Positions 8,995-17,714 of a DNA stretch of 17,858 nt are shown piece by piece (position 1 is the first letter of the stretch; every line of letters starts with the position of its first letter). The stretch covers positions 1 to 17,858 of the forward strand of contig JACVTC010000569.1 of NCBI GenBank assembly GCA_016946835.1, read 5' to 3'. Source of the stretch: Neocallimastix lanati (nom. inval.) (lineage: Eukaryota > Neocallimastigomycota > Neocallimastigomycetes > Neocallimastigales > Neocallimastigaceae). Under the pieces are notes generated by a model. That model made no database searches, had not been told where the DNA came from, and saw only the letters and a list, made by a program, of their open reading frames with translations. The position numbers were made by a program, and so were the translations under genes.

Positions 8995-10537
8995 ATGAAA
9001 TTATATTTATCAGTATTTTACTTTATATTATTGGATACACTTTTGAAGATTGAGAAATAATTTCTTCATTTAAACAATACAATCATTAATACAAGTTGTG
9101 TTGCTACGCTAAATTGTAGATAAATATATATTTGCAAATCATGTCCATTAAATTCAGAAACAGATTCTAGAACACCAGCAGATTTAAAAGATTATTATTA
9201 TAGAAATGTATGAGTAGACTTGTCATATGAGGATTATATCAGTCCCAATAATTATAATTATAAAGGAGTTGTGCATATAAAACTTGAAGAGAATAATTTT
9301 TCAAGCAATGGTAAAGGTCCCGCAAGCTATAACCGACATTTAGATTAGGTAGGGATGCGTTATTATAAAGTTTATTTTAAAAACAAAGTACTTTAACTGA
9401 TTTTATGTTCTTGTATCTTGGATTACGATTACATGTGTACATACAGAAGTTATTTGTTGTTATTATCGTTGGAGAATGCAAAAAAAAACGGTTTAATAAA
9501 TAATTATACAAATTATATTATAGCTTAATACTAAATAATATCTAATATAGTCTTTTAAAAATCATTATTCTTATATTAATTTTATGCAATTTATATGATT
9601 ATAGCATGTTTAATTAGATTTATAGTCACTATTATGATATATTTCATATCCAACTACAGTACAATTTAGAGCTTATTCACATCTCAATGCTAAATCTGCT
9701 AGTTTAGCATTATATTCATAAAGATTATAATATTTGAATTACAAACTGATTTTTGTCATAATACTAATATCAAATATTTAAATATTTAATATTTTACAAT
9801 AAATAACATTGTATATAAATTGCATACGAACAATAAAATAGTTTTAACAATATTTATCATCATATTTTATCTTTATTTTATTAGTGATGAGAGTTTAACA
9901 CATGATAATATTTCCTAAGTGTATAACTAAAGACGAATATTAAAATTAAAAAATGAGTTTTTTGTAACTTTCTATTGTAAAGATGACCTATGTGCTATAT
10001 ATATAAACACACTGAGTTTTTTGCTGAATTCCCTGATGAAAAAGGAAGAATGAAAAAGTTTATTACTAAAACATGTCCATGTAATGAATTAGAATCTGGA
10101 ACATGTAAAAGACAAAGATATATTCAGGAAAAAGATTTTACTAGCTATACTACAAACTCGGATTGTTTGTCTTATAAATGTCTTAACAACTTTATTATTT
10201 TTAATGATGAATAAATATGGATGTGCATTGTGACAACACATACTTATGAGGTTGAAAATCATATTTATATTGCGGTAAGGCATATGGAGATACATGTTAA
10301 AAGCAATAAAAAATGTTCCTCTATAGTATGTCTTAAAAAATATATTTGCAATATGCAAAACGACGGGCCTTCTGATAATGAAGGTTCAGTTTATGGTCTG
10401 GCTATTTCACTGGTTTTCCAGTTATAGTTGTATTGGTATTAATTTATTGTTGTTATTCCCACAACATTAAATAGATAGATTATAATGATCAGTTACAGTA
10501 TAGATAATTCAAGCAACAAAAATCATTACATTGGTAA
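8995..10537 (+). pseudogene. Broken gene for a cysteine-rich, probably single-pass membrane protein
   Basis: The pieces in order suggest a type I surface protein. An ATG at 8995 gives MKLYLSVFYFILLDTLL, a signal peptide, and the same frame runs on through TAA and TGA stops with TSCVATLNC, CKSCPLNSETDS and then DLSYEDYISPNNY to about 9345. After a non-coding gap (possible former intron and decay), 9990-10214 encodes KTCPCNELESGTCKRQRY and SDCLSYKCLNNF. After another stop, 10221-10427 gives NKKCSSIVCLKKYICNM. A frameshift near 10410 leads into VIVVLVLIYCCYSH, a membrane span, with a short tail ending at TAA 10535-10537. The two D/K-C-x3-x-C-L-x(N/K) modules look repeated. The stops make a working product implausible. 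The protein family is not confidently known; cysteine-rich secreted proteins of this type are my inference for anaerobic fungi. Confidence 0.6.
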
Positions 10538-11489
10538 TATTTAAATATTTTAAAATTGGTATAGCTGATATATTAAAATATTTAATATTTTTTCATTAAT
10601 TATTATAATATAATAAAGTATTATTTAAAAGAATTCTATTTTTTGAATATGCATTTCTAGAAATCTGTTCTTAATTATTATATATTTTTAAGTGAAATGG
10701 AGTATTCATAAAAAAATATATTTAAATAAATAATAAATATTTAATAAATAAATAAATAAATAAATACATGAATAAATAAATACATGAATAAATAAATAAA
10801 TGTATAAATAAATTAAATAATAAATAATAATTAATAATTAAAATTTCATTTGAATTTATTTACAATGAAAAAGTTGAGTACAAAATAATTAAAAAATAAA
10901 AATAAATAAAAATAATCATATACATGAATACAGAAAAAAGAGTTTGATAGCTATTTTTTTATAATTTAAGATTTATCTTTAATTACATAAAATAAATTAA
11001 TATGAAATAATTTTTGATTATCTTGATATTATCCCATTAATTATTATTATTTTTAATAATGTAATTATTTTATTAATATAAAAAAAATAAAAAATAAAAT
11101 TAAAAAAAAAAAAAATATTAAATTAGTTTATTTAATTATAATATTAATTAACTTTTTTTTTTTTTTTTTCATTTTTTAATATGTAAATATATAATTTTTT
11201 TTTTTTAACAATTATTTTTCTATTAAATAGTAATAATTAAAAATATATATATAATTAAACTTTCATAAACCTTTTTTTATTTTTTTTAAAAAAATAAAAA
11301 GATATTTTATGATTTACATTCTATAGGATCATAATAAATAAAATTTTAACTTTTTAATAAAAAATCATTGATCATGCTATATTTTAATTAATTAAATAAT
11401 ATATATTAAAATGTATTACATTATAATTATTTAATAAATATAAATATATAAGTAGGTTAATTAAATTTTTTTTTAAATTGTCATTTAGT

Positions 11490-11520
<31 letters not shown>

Positions 11521-12058
11521 ATCATTTAGTCACTTTTTTTATTTTAAATTCTTTTTTTTTTTATATTACTTTACTCTATAGTACTCATGATTGATAATTA
11601 GATTAATTTATTGTAAATTATAATTTAAAAGTATAAATACAATCATTTTTTTTCTTTTTTTTCAGTTTCTTTTTTTTTTAAAAAAAAAAAAATTAAAGAA
11701 AAATAAAACAGTAAAAAATTTTTTCTATTTTATATATATAGATTATATATATAAATAAATAAGAAAATAAAGGAAAGGAAAAAAAATAACGAAGGAATAA
11801 TCCAGTAAATAACACTTTTAATTAAAAAGAAAAATATTAAATATTAAAAATTAATATTTAAACGATAAACAAATATTTCAAATAATATCATATATTATCA
11901 TTACTATTCTTTATAAGTTTTTTAGTTAAAAACGTTTAGTTTTATTTTTATTTTTTCTATTTGATTATTTCATCTTTAAATTTAATAAAAGAAAAATAAA
12001 AAGAAAAAAAATTATTAAATTTTAAATTTTTTTAGTGAAAAATAAAAGTAATATAAAA
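10538..12058. other. AT-rich upstream region of the two-domain secreted protein
   Basis: No gene is seen. It holds an AAAT microsatellite with interspersed ACATG (10742-10815). A short tandem pair, TCATTTAGTC at 11481-11490 and 11522-11531, lies on either side of a 24-base T run at 11492-11515. TA-rich, TATA-like sequence at about 11733-11752 lies roughly 310 bases before the ATG at 12059. Any promoter must lie here, but no element can be assigned. Confidence 0.5.
10742..10815. repeat. AAAT microsatellite
   Basis: This is a run of AAAT units interrupted by ACATG twice, so that the block AATAAATAAATACATG is itself partly repeated. It follows directly on other A/T-rich sequence and has no coding sense. 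Confidence 0.85.
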
Positions 12059-12994
12059 ATGAAATTAAATAATTATTTATTACCTTTATTATTAATTTTT
12101 GTCTTTAGTGTTAAGACAAGAGGTTATTATATTACTGAAAATGAAGTTCTTAAAACGAAAACTGTTAATGCCGTTGTCCCAACCGTTTCTATAACTACTA
12201 AAAGAGTATGTAATTTCATGCAAAAAAACAAAGAGAAGGTTAGAAAAAGATGTGTAGATGCAACCAAAGGTAATGGTTTCTTAGTTTTGAATTCACTTTT
12301 ACCAGATTGTAGAGATTATTATGTTTGTTTTAGTGGAGAAAAACCATTAACTTCAACTAGCACTAATCCTGATGATTATTCTCAGTGTATTACAATTTAT
12401 GGTAATATATTTTGTTCTGTAGCCTTTCAGGAAACTAATATTGATATTAATCAATATACATTTTTAGAATATGTGGAAAAGGTTCATAAACTCTTTGGAT
12501 CATATTATTTACCATATAAGAAGTTTTCTGATAATGACGAGACGACAAATCAAATTCAAATTACGACTTCTAAAGCTCTTCCATGGAATGATAAAACTAC
12601 TTTAACAGTACCAATTACCTCAGCAAAATTGATTAATCCATCCACTATTACAAAGTTATATACACGTACATATGCCACAAAAAAAATTTGTGGTTTAGAT
12701 GAAAAAACAAAATTGAGATTAAGAGAATATTGTATTAGAAGTAATGGATTTTTAATTATTAATTCATTCTTACCTAATTGTAACAATTATCATGTATGTT
12801 TTGGACTTGCTACAGATGAAGTTAAGGATGAAACTAACTGCATTGAAATATATGGTAGAAAGTATTGTTCAGTAGTATTTGAATATACTGATATTGATTG
12901 TGAAGATTGTTCCTTCTTGGAATATGTTAAAAAGGTTGAAAATCTTTTTGGTTCTGATTTTTTCAAATATAAAACTATTTCTAATACCAATTAA
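12059..12994 (+). CDS. Secreted protein of two homologous cysteine-patterned domains (311 aa)
   Basis: This is an unrecognised but clearly real secreted protein. The ATG at 12059 is preferred over the upstream GTG at 12035 because it begins a classic signal peptide (MKLNNYLLPLLLIFVFSVKT, cleavage near residue 22). Two homologous domains follow. Domain 1 is residues 46-155, with Cys at 51, 65, 84, 90, 110 and 119. Domain 2 is residues 206-305, with Cys at 211, 225, 241, 247, 261 and 270, plus an extra pair at 281 and 284. They share GNGFLVLNSLLPDC / SNGFLIINSFLPNC, then YYVCF / YHVCF, IYGNIFCSVAF / IYGRKYCSVVF, and FLEYVEKVHKLFGS / FLEYVKKVENLFGS. The spacing is C-x13-C-x15 or 18-C-x5-C-x13 or 19-C-x8-C, probably three disulfides per domain. 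A Thr-rich linker (about 160-205) joins them. No membrane anchor, GPI signal, dockerin or catalytic motif was seen. Binding or effector roles are possible but unsupported. Confidence 0.92.
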   Translation: MKLNNYLLPLLLIFVFSVKTRGYYITENEVLKTKTVNAVVPTVSITTKRVCNFMQKNKEKVRKRCVDATKGNGFLVLNSLLPDCRDYYVCFSGEKPLTSTSTNPDDYSQCITIYGNIFCSVAFQETNIDINQYTFLEYVEKVHKLFGSYYLPYKKFSDNDETTNQIQITTSKALPWNDKTTLTVPITSAKLINPSTITKLYTRTYATKKICGLDEKTKLRLREYCIRSNGFLIINSFLPNCNNYHVCFGLATDEVKDETNCIEIYGRKYCSVVFEYTDIDCEDCSFLEYVKKVENLFGSDFFKYKTISNTN

Positions 12995-13384
12995 ATGTAG
13001 ATCAAAATCTTAAAAAAAATCTTATTTTAATAATAATTAAATTTAATTTATACCTTTGAAATTTATTCTTTTTTTAAAAAAAAGAAAAAAAAAAAAAAAA
13101 AAAAGAAAAGAAAAAAAAGAGAGAGAGAAGAATTTAATAAAAGGAAATATCTATTAAATTGAAGAAAATAGTTTTAAATAGTAAAAAAAAAATAAAGAAA
13201 TGGAAAAAAAGAAAATAAACCTTTTTTTTATATTTTTTTTCTTTCAAGGAAAAATTATCTTTTTAAATATTATTTATTAACTTTTTTTTAAAAACAAATA
13301 AAAAATAAAAAAAAGATAATTTTTGTATATTTCACTAATATGTAAATATATATACCCCCCCAAAAAAAAAAAAAACCTTCAAAA

Positions 13385-13422
<38 letters not shown>

Positions 13423-14091
13423 GTTATTAATATAAACATAAGAATGTTTGTATATTTAATATTTTTTTTTTAAAAAAAGTTAAAAAAAAAACGTAAAAAG
13501 AAATAATTATTTAATAATTAAATAATTAAAAAAAAATGATAAGTTTTAATATTTAAAAAAAGTAAGAATAAAAATATAAAAAGTAAAACGAAATAAAAAC
13601 AATAACAACACAAAGCAAAACAAAAATGTAAATAATAAAAAAGAAGTTTAAACATAAAATGAAATGAAAGCGAAAAAAAAAATGTAAATAAAAATTTTCT
13701 TTAAAAAATAATTATTTAATATTATATTTAAAGTATTTTAATATTTTTGTGTATTGAAAAAAATTAATCGTTTATGTTTAAGAAAAAATTTATTTTTTTT
13801 ATTAATTTATTTTTTTCAATATAGTACAATATATTATTTTAATTTATTAATTATTGTAATTTTTTATATAATTGTAATATAATGTAATAATAAATTCATT
13901 TTACTTTTTATTTCATGCATTTATTACAAAAAAAATAAAAATAAAAATAAAAATAGAATTATAATTACAATTACAATAATATTTAGAATAATATAGCAAC
14001 AATAATAATAATAGGTTTAACTATTTTAGTATTAATTTAATTTTTATTTATTTTTTTATTCTTTATAAGATTAATTATTTTTTTTTTTTTA
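12995..14091. other. AT-rich non-coding stretch downstream of the secreted-protein gene
   Basis: No gene is seen. It contains purine-rich A/G tracts (13080-13130), a rare run of seven C at about 13355-13361, and a 34-base A run at 13387-13420. Confidence 0.55.
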
Positions 14092-14124
14092 TTTGGTATA
14101 TTTTTATTTTAAAAATATACCAAA
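14092..14124. repeat. Perfect hairpin: 15-bp stem, 3-base loop
   Basis: The arms TTTGGTATATTTTTA (14092-14106) and TAAAAATATACCAAA (14110-14124) are exact reverse complements around a TTT loop. It lies about 80 bases upstream of the coding remnant of repeat copy 2, with a TA-rich microsatellite between. It could be a fold-back or cruciform, a decayed miniature-element end or a terminator-like structure. The G and C pairs at the base make it less likely to be chance than the many A/T-only palindromes nearby. Confidence 0.8.
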
Positions 14125-14137
14125 AAAGTATAGATTA

Positions 14138-14176
14138 ATATATATATAAATATATATATAAATATATATATAGATA
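14138..14176. repeat. TA/AAATATA microsatellite
   Basis: This is a short tandem array of (TA)n blocks joined by AAA, directly before the GC-richer start of repeat copy 2. Confidence 0.8.
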
Positions 14177-14204
14177 TTAATGTGTGTGTAAATATACATG
14201 TGAC

Positions 14205-14758
14205 ATGGCACGGATTATATAACTTCCTTCTTGGTGGAAGAGATGCAGATATTATTGATTAAATTATAAAAAGGAATAGGATATTTTGTTTAAGAACCAA
14301 ATCATTTCTGGGGATTATTCAAAAATGCCATTCTTGGTGCAATCTACGGCTCTCTTTACAGATATTATGCTTAAGGCTAGTATTCGATAAGGGTTTTCCG
14401 AAAATATAAGCGTAAACAAACCAGGAGCGTCAATGCTGAAAATGCAGTAAGACAGGGCCAATGCCTCTGAAGGAGAAGACCATAATTTCTTTTAGAGAGT
14501 CAATTCAAATCTTAATCTGTAATAAGTAATATGAAGGTTCGTTGCATATGAACTTTTTTCTAAATTTATTTATACACTTTATTTTAAATATTACTTTTAA
14601 TTTCACAGTACTATTTTAAATATTTATTATTTTCAAATTGAACAAACAATATTTATTTTTTTATTAATTCTGTGTTTTTTTTTTTTTTTTTAAAAAAAAT
14701 GAAAAATATTCATGTAATTAATAAATGAATAAAGGTTAAAGTTCGCAATGATTGCTGC

Positions 14759-14816
<58 letters not shown>
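14205..14816 (+). mobile_element. Poly(A)-tailed dispersed repeat, copy 2 (longer, decayed)
   Basis: This is a second copy of the repeat at 6186-6635, extending about 140 bases further 5'. From ATG 14205 one frame with three early stops (two TAA or TGA and one TAG) reads SWWKRCRYY, then DILFKNQIISGDYSKM and PFLVQSTALFTDIM. It then meets the region shared with copy 1. There, CGGCAA has become CGATAA (stop), and deletions of 4 and 8 bases are seen, followed by a TAG after HNFF. The 3' part matches copy 1 (GGTTCGTTGCATATGAAC, ATTAATTCTGTG, AATAAA, TTAAAGTTCG) and ends in a 55-base A run (14762-14816). Near-identical 3' ends plus variable 5' ends indicate retroposition. The protein it encoded is unknown to me. 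Confidence 0.72.
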
Positions 14817-14818
<2 letters not shown>

Positions 14819-15068
14819 AAACTAATATTAGTTATGATAGTTAAGAGAAAGAGAGAAACAATAAATTAATATTTTTTTTTATCCTAGAAAATAACTAAAT
14901 CAACCTCTGTCTAATAATTTACATGAAGGATGGTTATTAATGGGAATTATTTACATATAAAAATTATGGTATAATAATAAACTAAATATAAAATAATAAT
15001 ATATATGAATATTATACAATAATTAATATAATAAATAATATCAACTATATATATTTAATTATAATATA
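14817..15068. other. AT-rich spacer
   Basis: No gene is seen between the poly(A) tail of repeat copy 2 and the tandem array that follows. Confidence 0.5.
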
Positions 15069-15298
15069 ATTATAACTATTTCATTATATTATAATATATA
15101 AAAGAATTATGCATATTTAATATAAGTAATTATAACTATTTCATTATATTATAATATATAAAAGAATTATGCATATTTAATATAATTATAACTATTTCAT
15201 TATATTATAATATATAAAAGAATTATGCATATTTAATATAAGTAATTATAACTATTTCATTATATTATAATATATAAAAGAATTATATATATTTAATA
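15069..15298. repeat. Four-unit tandem array with 116-bp higher-order period
   Basis: Four near-identical units each contain TATAACTATTTCATTATATT (starting at 15071, 15131, 15187 and 15247), a palindromic TATATTATAATATA, and AAAAGAATTAT. Spacing alternates 60, 56, 60 because AGTA is present before units 2 and 4 but absent before units 1 and 3. The array is therefore a duplicated dimer of 116 bases. The last unit has ATTATATAT in place of ATTATGCAT. It has no coding potential. Confidence 0.93.
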
Positions 15299-15740
15299 TA
15301 AGCTTTAAGATAAATAAGAATATTTAAGTTAACATATAATAAAAATATTATTATATATTATAAAAGTATAAAATAATTATTTAATTTAATATATTTAATA
15401 TTACAGTTAATAATATAAATTTAATAATTATTATTAAATATATGAATATGTTTCTACATGTTTCGTTTTATATCAGAAATGCCCATTTTGAAATAGCTGA
15501 TTAATGGTGAAATTGAAAATTTTCTCATTATTGGAACAATTTTCAATCAAAACTGTGAATTAGCTATATATATATTCAATAATATGTTGGAATATTATTC
15601 AAATTAGGGAAAATATAAAATTGAGAGAAATTTTATATTATAGTGAATATTGTTATTAAATATTTACCAATGAAAAAAAATTCTATTATTTTGAAAATAT
15701 ATAAAATTTTCGATTTAATTTTTACAATTTTTCATTAAAA

Positions 15741-15776
<36 letters not shown>

Positions 15777-16064
15777 AATTATAGAATTATAATATTTTTG
15801 ATATTATTATAATTGAATAATATATAATTACTAATAATTATTTTCTAAAATTGAGTTGTTATTTTGAAATTTTTTAAATTTTAAAAATAAAATAAAATTA
15901 ATTATGAATTATATATAAAGATTATTTGTTGTATTAGCATAAATATGAGTAATATTTTGCTATTTTAACTGTGAATATTAAAATGAATAAAATTTAAATT
16001 TGAAATTTTGAAATTTATTATTATTTATTATATTTTTGCAATTATAATTGATTTTACTTATTCT
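15299..16064. other. AT-rich non-coding stretch with one imperfect stem-loop
   Basis: No gene is seen. An imperfect inverted repeat spans 15493-15567: outer arms ATAGCT / AGCTAT, and an inner perfect 10-base stem ATTGAAAATT (15512-15521) / AATTTTCAAT (15538-15547). A run of eight A flows directly into 31 T (15737-15775). The 3' LTR of the Pol relic would be expected in 15800-16064, but none can be recognised. Confidence 0.5.
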
Positions 16065-16236
16065 CTATAAGATAGAATATTTTTTAATGTGAATATTTCT
16101 TTTTAATATTATTCCTGACCTGTCTTTTTGTAGTTTCACTGTATTCCAAGTTATTTCCTTTATAGTATAAGGGTCAATATAATATAGGTCCAATTTATCT
16201 CTTTGAAATAATTTTAATTTTCACCTTATCGCAAAC
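16065..16236 (-). pseudogene. Relic of Ty3/gypsy integrase C-terminus (GPY/F-like domain)
   Basis: Reading leftward, CDKVKIKIISK, then after a frameshift KLDLYYIDPYTIKEI, NTVKLQ and LKRNIHIKKYSIL, ending at TAG 16067-16065. Ty3/gypsy integrases typically end with a K-L-x-P-x-(F/Y)-x-G-P-(Y/F)-x-I block and a following R-N-V-H-(I/V)-K motif. Here the Gly of GPY is Asp (DPY at 16175-16167), which one G to A change explains. It directly follows reverse-transcriptase sequence, so the rest of RT, RNase H and the integrase catalytic core have been lost by an internal deletion. Confidence 0.65.
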
Positions 16237-16948
16237 TATATTCATTATTAAATTATTTTCACGCAATATTTCAAAAACTTTTGATATATCAATTAAATGT
16301 TGCTCAATTGAAGGTGAAAATATAATAATATCATCCAAATAAATATCCACTCATTTATCAATTAATCAAAGAATATGCGATTCATTTCTCGTTGAAATGT
16401 CACAGGAGGGTTAGTCAACCCAAAAGGCATTACCTTGAAATAATAATTGCCAAACTTGGTAGTAAAAGAAGTTAGTTCTCAGTCATCTTTATACATATGT
16501 ATCTGATGATACACACTAAAAAGATCAACAGTTGAAAATATTACTGCATCTTTTAATGTGTCAAAAATTTCTTGAATGACAGGAATTGCATAAGCATCTT
16601 TTTTCTTAGTTAATTTATTCAATAATCTGTAATCAATACAAAGCCTCCGATGACCATTTTTCTTTAGTACCAAAGCAATAGGTGAGTGAGAAGGAGCAAT
16701 GGTCCTTTATCTATTAGTTTCCTTAACTCTTTCTTTAAAGCTAATAGTTGTACCTGGAAAATCCAATATGCTTTTTGTTTTGTTGGTTTGCTACCATCCA
16801 CTAATTTAATGTGACGAGGTAACAATTTTGATGGTTCCAAATCATCACTAGAAATGGCTATTACATCTGAATAGGTGGTTAATATGGATTTGAATTCATT
16901 TTTAAAATTTTCATCTTTAATGCCCATATTATTAATTAATTTTTCCAA
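16237..16948 (-). pseudogene. Decayed Ty3/gypsy reverse transcriptase
   Basis: Conserved RT blocks appear in order, spread over at least three frames. First comes the pre-RT linker (YSDVIAISSDDLEPSKLLP, KKELRKLIDKG; 16948 to about 16700). Next are VLKKNGHRRLCIDYRLLNKL, YAIPVIQEIFDTLKDAVIFS and TVDLFSVYHQI, where the first catalytic Asp is in VDL at 16529-16521 and the usual Gly of GYHQI is Val. [13 protein letters not shown] follows, then IYLDDIIIFS with the YxDD pair at 16341-16330, and FEILRENNL. An in-frame TGA at 16481-16479 falls after YKDD, where a Trp is plausible. Frameshifts lie near 16670-16700 and between [11 protein letters not shown] and IYLDD. The element is a fossil. Confidence 0.92.
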
Positions 16949-16959
16949 TATTTTATTTT

Positions 16960-17505
16960 TACCTTCTTATTATTTTTATTAGTGCTAAATAAATTGTTAA
17001 TATTAGACTTGGTTTTTAAGATATAGCAAAACATAGCCTGAGTGTGAAAATCACATACATCTTCTAGAGGGTCAAAGATACCACATTCAAGGTAAATACA
17101 TCATTTATTTTATTAGTGTTATTTTTCATGTATAAATATTTTCTGTCTGGTAGGGTATATCAAGCATTATCTAATGCTGATAAACATATCTATGAAATGG
17201 TAAAACTAGAAGTATAAATCGGTACACTAAAGATTAATACTATTTTTGAATTTTTGATAATGATGACTCAATATTTGGCATAATAATTTTTTTTAAAAAC
17301 ACAAGCTAAATTTAAATTATTAGTAGATGCAGACATAGAACCAACGGTAGTATAATTTTTAATGTTTTTATTTAAAAAATTTCTAGTTACTAAATTTGTA
17401 TTGCTACCGCCATCAACTAGCACAGCAGCAGAATGATCATTAACTGTACCATTGACAATAGCAATATCATGTTCAATATCATTATTACCATTTCCTTTGC
17501 TATTA
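16960..17505 (-). pseudogene. Decayed retropepsin-like aspartic protease of the Pol relic
   Basis: From about 17505 leftward: GNNDIEHDIAIVNGTV, then the active-site region AAVLVDGGSNTNLVTRNFL (VDGGS at 17417-17403), which fits a retropepsin except that the usual D-T/S-G is D-G-G. It continues to CVFKKNYYAKY and, after a TGA, IYTSSFTIS, then a linker toward the RT with several stops (for example before YTLPDRKYLYMKN). The open frame extends upstream to 17705 only because an AAT/TAA microsatellite happens to be stop-free in this frame; that hydrophobic part is not real protein. Confidence 0.7.
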
Positions 17506-17513
17506 TTATCCTT

Positions 17514-17645
17514 AATATTATTATTAAATAATAAATAATTAAATAATAATAATAAATAATAAATAATAAAATAATAAACAATTAATAATAAATAATAACA
17601 AATAACAAATAATAAATAATAAATAATAAATAATAAATAAATATA
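17514..17645. repeat. AAT/AATAAC microsatellite
   Basis: This is a long imperfect trinucleotide array (AAT with AAC variants) adjoining the 5' side of the protease relic. On the minus strand it reads as Leu, Tyr, Ile and Val codons, producing a spurious hydrophobic leader on the protease frame. Confidence 0.85.
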
Positions 17646-17684
17646 AAAAAAAATAAAAAAAAATTTATATTTATATAAAAAATT

Positions 17685-17714
17685 TTGCGAAATGCGCAAT
17701 TGCACAGCTGTGCA
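17685..17714. repeat. Two adjacent GC-rich palindromes
   Basis: TTGCG-AAATG-CGCAA (17685-17699) is a perfect 5-bp hairpin. One base later, TGCACAGCTGTGCA (17701-17714) is a perfect 14-base palindrome. Together they form a rare GC island between A-rich stretches. It sits just upstream (minus-strand sense) of the protease relic and the microsatellite. It may be part of an untranslated leader or LTR, or a protein-binding site. Confidence 0.85.

Noticed and set aside
10089-10358. 89-codon minus-strand frame opposite the cysteine-rich relic
   Set aside because: It is antisense to a better-supported plus-strand coding remnant and has no recognisable motif.
12556-12990. Two minus-strand frames inside the two-domain protein gene
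   Set aside because: They are shadows of the strongly supported plus-strand gene.
17514-17705. Hydrophobic N-terminal extension of the protease frame (apparent membrane segments)
   Set aside because: It is the translation of an AAT/TAA microsatellite that happens to lack stops in this frame.
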